Origin: Scleroderma bovista | Taxonomy: Eukaryota > Basidiomycota > Agaricomycetes > Boletales > Sclerodermataceae | Direction of reading: 5' to 3' | NCBI GenBank assembly: GCA_037178675.1 | Contig: JAYMGJ010000328.1 | Span: 1-49,609, forward strand | Length of the DNA stretch: 49,609 bases | In this document: one piece after another, positions 44,663 through 49,609 of the stretch | How the letters are laid out: each line of letters begins with the position of its first letter | Position numbering within the stretch: position 1 is the stretch's first letter | Notes under the pieces: generated by a model | Told to the model about the DNA's origin: nothing | Databases searched by the model: none | The model's input: only the letters and a program-made list of their open reading frames with translations | Made by a program: the position numbers and the translations under genes

Positions 44663-47173
44663 ATGTCGTACCCAACCGTTCGGAATGGCAGTCGACCTAT
44701 GCCAACGTTCTCAAACTCAGGTCATTTCCCAGCTTACTCCATATCGCAGCCCGTCCTTCCCAGACCAATTCATCAAGTACCCAGTCAACCCCCGAAGCCA
44801 ATCGCTCCGTTGATAGCCCCTAGCTCCTTCAAACCCCCTGCGCACAAGCATGCACATCATCTGCACTCCATTCCGCCTCGGGAAAAGTCCACCAGGACCC
44901 TCATCATCGACCATATGTTATGGGCTCATGCCCGGACACGGTTCGCGCAGGCTCGGGCAGAGCTAGGGATGTCTGATCGCACTGGCGGTCCCTCCTCACC
45001 CAATTACGCCTATCGGGAGCGTCCGGAACAATATGAGGAGGACGAGGAGGTTGTCAGCGACGGAGAGGACGCGGGCATGCTGAAAGCAAGGGAAGGTGGT
45101 TCAGGTGGCACCCGCCTTGACGACGAGGAAGACAGGAGGCAGAGACAAGATCTAGCTCTCTCCAGAAATCTCAGAGTGCGTGCAATTAACCTCGAGAAGG
45201 TGGTAACGTCGATGCTGGACCAACCCCCTCCCGTGCATTATCCGGTGTTGGATGAAGAGCCCACAACACCCTCTAACTCTCCAAAACGCGGTAGGAGAAA
45301 AGATCACCCCCATACTTTGCCAAATGGCGTCCGCCTTCGCCTCGCTCTTGGCACCGTGATCAACGACTTATTCGCTCGACAAGCCCCCATCTCTCCGTAC
45401 CGACACCATCACCATCCTCCGCCAATCATAGTCTCGACTAATTCCGACCAGGGCTCCTCTGACTCTTTCAGCCCAAGCACTTCTCCCGTCCTCCAAAATG
45501 TATCTTTTAATCCTTCAGTTGGTACCAATGCTGTATCATCTTCGTGCTGTGACAAAGCTACCAGCACACACCCCCCATCTCTGACGCTCTTATCTTCTGT
45601 CTCCTTTCCGGCTTCCAAGCGTTCGTTCTCTCACATTGTTTCTCCACCCTCACAACCTCTTTTGACATTGCCGTTACATCCAAATGTCGTGAGTCAATCA
45701 AAGTTAGACAGCACTTTTCCTCGCTCACGTCAGTTATGCAGATCACATTGGGCGGTCGAGCTCACAGCTTGTATATAGAAGGCGCTGATCATTCAACAGC
45801 AAATGGTTCACTAGGACTACGTTGCCAAAGACATCTCCACACAGGTTGTGAAATCTGCGTGGAGGTAAAGCAGACATTTAAAGCTCCCGGGGGCATCGGG
45901 AGAACTCGGGGACTCGGTGCTTCTATCCATCTCGGGAACAATTCAAGCTCCCGCGTCCCACATCTATCTTCCGCGAAGCACGGGTGGGGGAACGTCGGCG
46001 GTGTGACAGGCTGTCAGGATGGTAGCGGTATAGGCTCTGGGCTTGCTCAACCTGACATCGATGGCAGCGCCCTGCGCAGGAAGTCAAGATATATTGTTGC
46101 TGCCGATGGCGAGCAAGCGGGTGATACCTGTTCATCGGATAACCCGCGATTGGTGGAGCTCATCCCAAGGTTCTTGCGATTGTCAGCGTTAGTCGCTGTG
46201 GAATTGGGCCGTGAACTTGGAGAAGAGATCTATGGAGTTTTGCAGCCCGAACCAGTTGAGACGAGGACTGCTGATGAAGCCTCCATACCAACGCCTTGTT
46301 CACCATCAACGATGTCACCCAAGCGGCGCCATGTCTCAGAGGTAGAGGCTCCTCCGCTATCTCCCTCACTGGAGTGGTACATGCTTCTTGGTGGACTTCT
46401 TACCAGAGCTGCACTGGAGGGTTATCTCACTGGTGGCTGGCGTGGTGCCGACGCAGCAGAATGCTTGCTGTCAGTTGGACGTGGCTTCAATGATAACATT
46501 GAGATAAGTGAGGAGGATGATCTCGGGGATTCCCCCTTCGAATGGTTTGACCCGGATGATTTACCGGGCTTGAAGGCGGCTACGCGTATTCTATTTCCTT
46601 CCCTGCGCAGATCCTCGGGTGCGCCTTTACGACCCGACAACACGGAAGTGCTGTACCACGTCGAAATGGAGGCGCGCATACGAAGAGTGAGCTTATTCGG
46701 TAACATCATGATACGATCCTACTCACTGCGATTGTCAGTTTTTCGATATTCCCCAGCAGACGCCAGATCTGGCTACACACATGGAAGACTTGGCTTGGCA
46801 CTACCCTGCAGAGCCCATTGAACGAGCTGCTGTTCGCTTCTGCGAAGCCGTTGCGAAGTGGCGCGGAAAGCCTGAACTAGAAACTGTGCGTGTCTTATTC
46901 GGCACCCCTAACTCTTTGACAATCTTGAAGCAGTACGAGAAGAAACCAAAGGGATCGACGAGCCATGGATTGGCGAAGCTGGCTATGGAGTCGTTCGTCC
47001 ATTCTAACCCTACAAGCCCTACTACGGCTAATTTCGCCGTTCAACCTAGCGGCCCGAGACCTCCCCAACGACCATCTATCGAGAAGTATTTCGTAGTCCC
47101 ACAGTCTGTGACTCGGAATAAGCGCCGGCAATCATTTGATGACGGAGATCGATCTTTCAAGAGGCAACAGTGA
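44663..47173 (+). CDS. Large unrecognised protein (801 residues)
   Basis: Three exons (44663-45688, 45742-46686, 46739-47173) join in phase. The N-terminal third is disordered and Pro/His-rich (PPAHKHAHHLHSIPP) with an acidic block (EEDEEVVSDGED), then a helical piece (MLWAHARTRFAQARAELG). A conserved-looking core includes RAINLEKVVTSMLDQPP, LRLALGTVINDLFARQ, SLEWYMLLGGLLTRAALEGY, TGGWRGADAAECLLSVG, DLPGLKAATRILFPSL and WHYPAEPIERAAVRFCEAVA. The end is SIEKYFVV then RRQSFDDGDRSFKRQQ. I do not recognise a family. The ordered core alternating with low-complexity loops resembles fungal nuclear regulators, but that is a guess. Confidence 0.75.
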
Positions 47174-47296
47174 GAGTCGATGGACACACTGTAGCGTCAT
47201 TTTGTTCATTTTATATTCGTTATGTTTCACTGGATTAACACATCTTCGTGGTGTTTTGTACAGTATATCTTATCTTTATGTCACACCACGTCGTGT

Positions 47297-47533
47297 CTAA
47301 GACTTCACGTAAACTCTCGTCCAAGGATTTGAAACACCTCCGTTCCGCCGTGTCTGACTCTTTTCCTTTTGGATAAGTGTTTCTTTCCGCGTCCACTGAT
47401 GACCTACAGCAGATGCAGGTACAATCAAAGACTTTGGCTGCCCAGGGTCAGTTTTACGTGGCGCAGGCGCTTGTGGAGTGTAAAATGAACCATCACTATA
47501 GTAAGTGGAACTAGTGGTCTCACTTGTAGACAT
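47297..47533 (-). CDS. Small hypothetical protein (78 residues)
   Basis: Single exon MSTSETTSSTYYSDGSFYTP then QAPAPRKTDPGQPKSL, IVPASAVGHQWTRKETLIQK, ending WTRVYVKS. The Ser/Thr/Tyr-rich start and basic end have no recognisable domain. It converges on the 801-residue gene and has only 90 bp to the P450 start, so it occupies a normal gene slot. No intron is needed. Confidence 0.45.
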   Translation of the reverse strand: MSTSETTSSTYYSDGSFYTPQAPAPRKTDPGQPKSLIVPASAVGHQWTRKETLIQKEKSQTRRNGGVSNPWTRVYVKS

Positions 47534-47623
47534 GTGCTAACAAACTTTTTCACGTTTGTGAAGGGACGAGACATCCTGTAAGTACTTAAGAGTCACCGAA
47601 ACCAAGGATTCGACGCATTCATC

Positions 47624-49609
47624 ATGAACTACATTCGAGCTGTCTATCCGTTGATCGCAGTGGCCGTAGCTGTGGTAGTCAGGGGCTATCTCCGTCGGAG
47701 ACGAGAAAACCCTGCTGGCCTGCCATTGCCCCCAGGGCCTGCTCGACTCCCAATTGTTGGCAATCTGTTTGGCATTAAGGATTTGGGTTCACAATGGCTA
47801 ACCTTTGCAGAGTGGGGCAAGACATATGGTAAAGTTGCATCCGTTTCATGTCTCTCGCACGCGTGTTGATTATACCAGGGGACCTTATCTATCTTGAGAT
47901 CCTTGGCACACGCCTTCTTGTTCTCAACTCTGAGAAGGTCGCACAAGACTTGCTCGACAAGCGATCGCAGAATTACTCTGACAGGCCGCAAGTACCCATG
48001 GTCACTTTGTGAGTTTCTGTGTCTCGCGAGTGCAGTGACCATGTGTTGATCTGGGTAGGATGGGTTGGGAGTTCAACGTCGGTTTCATCCCCTACGGGGC
48101 TTCGTGGCGCAAGCACAGAAAAGCCATGCACCAAGCGCTGAATCAGCAAGCGATGCTCAACTATAGGGACATTCAACGAAGTAAAGTCCGGCAGTTCGCT
48201 CAGAACCTCCTTGATGTACCTCAGGAAATGGAAGCTCATATCAGAACGTAGGTTGGAAGGGTGATAGGTATCAATGTTCTAATTCCCAGTCTTGTAGGTT
48301 TACCGCGTCTACGATCATGACGGTTGTCTATGGCTATGAGATGGCTCCTCGAAATGACCTCTTCGCGTCCATTGCAGACCGTGCCAGCGAAATGTTGACC
48401 AATTCCTTCTTCCCTGGCGCTGCACTGGTCAATGCGTTCCCAGTTTGTCAGTGCATACCTTGGTTTTTTCCAACGACGCGCACCTCTGACTTATATTCAG
48501 TACAACACTTACCCGAATGGTGTCCTGGTGCAGGGTTCAAAAAGTTTGCTCGCGAATGCCGGAAGCTCACCCGAGAGTTGCGTGACAAGCCTTATGCATT
48601 CGTGCAGAAACAAATGGTAGATGATTCCGCTTCTTCGCCGAGGATAATGTTTTTACATAATGAATATTAAGGTCAAGGGCATTGCGCCCCATTCCATGGT
48701 CTCGGAGATGCTTGAGCATAATGAAGAGGAAGCTGTTATCAAGTCTGTCGCGGGAACTACATACGCAGGTTGGTTTGATTGCGTTTACCTCTTGGGTATT
48801 ACTCGGACTTAGTCTCCACCACGCAGCTGCCGTCGAAACAGTTAGTTTCCGTCATGCCACATGAAGTCATCTCTCACATTTATGACAGTCTTCTTCGGCC
48901 TTATCGGCCTTTGCGATGGCCATGATTATGTTTCCTTCGGTGCAGCAGAAGGCGCAGGCGGAAATTGACCAAATTACGGGTGGAGTGCGGTTGCCAGATT
49001 TTACGGATCGCCCATCCATGATCTACTTGGAGGCGACGTACCGGGAAGTGCTCAGATGGTGTCAAGTTACACCCCTTGGTACGTACGGTGGATTGGCTCA
49101 ATTCCATGGCTGGGTTGACCGTTTCTTCCTTCTCAAGGCGTACCACATATGACTACGGACCACGATGTCTACGAAGGGTTCTTTATCCCAAAAGGCGAGT
49201 CCACTTGTTTACATCAATCAGTGATCCACTTACACATTTGTCCATAGATACGATTGTCCTAGCCAATATATGGTACGTTACCCCACATTGACCCTGGGTA
49301 TTGAGATCGCTCATTGCCGTAGGGCGATGACGCATAACGAAGAGAAATATCCCTCCCCGATGACATTCTCGCCCGAAAGATATATCGCTGCAGATGGCTC
49401 CCTCACAGATGACATTGCAGAACAGCAGTTCGGTTTTGGTAGAAGGTCAGATGATGTTTCTTTGGGATTGGCCACCATCATGTTGACACTACTTCAGGAT
49501 ATGTGTCGGGAAATACCTCGCTGAGGCTTCAGTCTGGATAGCCATGGTAACGATGCTTGCCGTTTTCAATATTAACAAAGCCAAGGACGAATCTGGGCGG
49601 GAAATAGAT
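47624..49609 (+). CDS. Cytochrome P450 monooxygenase (microsomal), 3' end cut by window
   Basis: N-terminal anchor MNYIRAVYPLIAVAVAVVVR then the Pro-rich hinge LPLPPGPARLPIVGNLFG. Further exons: ETGTR-region EILGTRLLVLNSEKVA, YGASWRKHRKAMHQALN (C helix), I-helix AGTTYAAAVETSSSAL, K-helix EVLRW, VYEGFFIPKDTIVLANIWAM, PERY, and the haem-thiolate motif FGFGRRICVGKYLAEAS, in which Cys is split from FGFGRR by an intron. The frame runs open to the window end after NINKAKDESGREI. The I-helix has Ala in place of the usual Gly before x-Glu-Thr. Basidiomycete P450s of this form act in xenobiotic or secondary metabolism; the family (CYP512/CYP5144-type or other) is not resolved. One intron (49195-49247) has a GC donor. 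Confidence 0.9.

Noticed and set aside
1..49609. CRISPR arrays, rRNA, tRNA genes, prokaryotic operons
   Set aside because: None seen by eye on either strand; the window is intron-rich fungal nuclear DNA. Small tRNA genes could be missed without a covariance search.

Overview
This window is nuclear DNA of a filamentous basidiomycete, most likely a wood-decaying agaricomycete. Genes sit close together on both strands and are split by many introns of about 50-60 nt. The gene content fits: an AA14-type lytic polysaccharide monooxygenase, a fungal TSC13-type enoyl reductase, a DUF6729/AT-hook protein, expanded F-box proteins and a microsomal P450. I could follow most genes exon by exon by matching reading frame across GT-AG (and a few GC-AG) introns, but I could run no homology search, so names rest on recognised motifs.

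Layout. 0.2-9.7 kb is housekeeping: a gankyrin/Nas6-like proteasome chaperone (+), HSBP1 (+), GET4 (-), an unrecognised membrane protein (-), TSC13/TECR (-) sharing a 147-bp promoter with an ABHD11-type mitochondrial hydrolase (+), an unassigned stretch, and an ICT1-type GGQ release factor (-). 10-14.7 kb holds an F-box protein (-), a KIAA1143/DUF4604 protein (+), the SDH assembly factor SDHAF3 (+) and cyanase (+). 15.2-21.2 kb holds a DUF1479 protein (-), a hairpin element, a divergent beta-tubulin with a 9-nt exon (-), and HUS1 (+), the last two sharing a 151-bp promoter. 21.4-29.3 kb holds a DUF6729/AT-hook protein (-), a transketolase (-) and a sugar-type MFS transporter (+).

29.9-35.8 kb is more accessory: an F-box/LRR protein (-), an orphan C2H2 zinc-finger protein (-) and, divergent from it, a secreted AA14 LPMO (+). 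Two gene-poor gaps (35.8-39.4 and 41.8-44.7 kb) flank a Crz1-like C2H2 transcription factor (+). The right end has a large unrecognised 801-residue protein (+), a small protein (-) and a cytochrome P450 (+) that runs up to the right edge of the window.

The genes do not form one pathway. Recurring themes are mitochondrial upkeep (ABHD11, ICT1-like, SDHAF3), proteostasis (Nas6, HSBP1, GET4), genome/cytoskeleton maintenance (HUS1, tubulin), and wood or detoxification functions (AA14, P450, cyanase, MFS). I found no gene cluster that clearly amounts to a new system. The most unusual items are the hairpin/repeat element at 17.03-17.18 kb, the divergent tubulin with its microexon, the AA14 enzyme with a basic tail, and three GC-AG introns.
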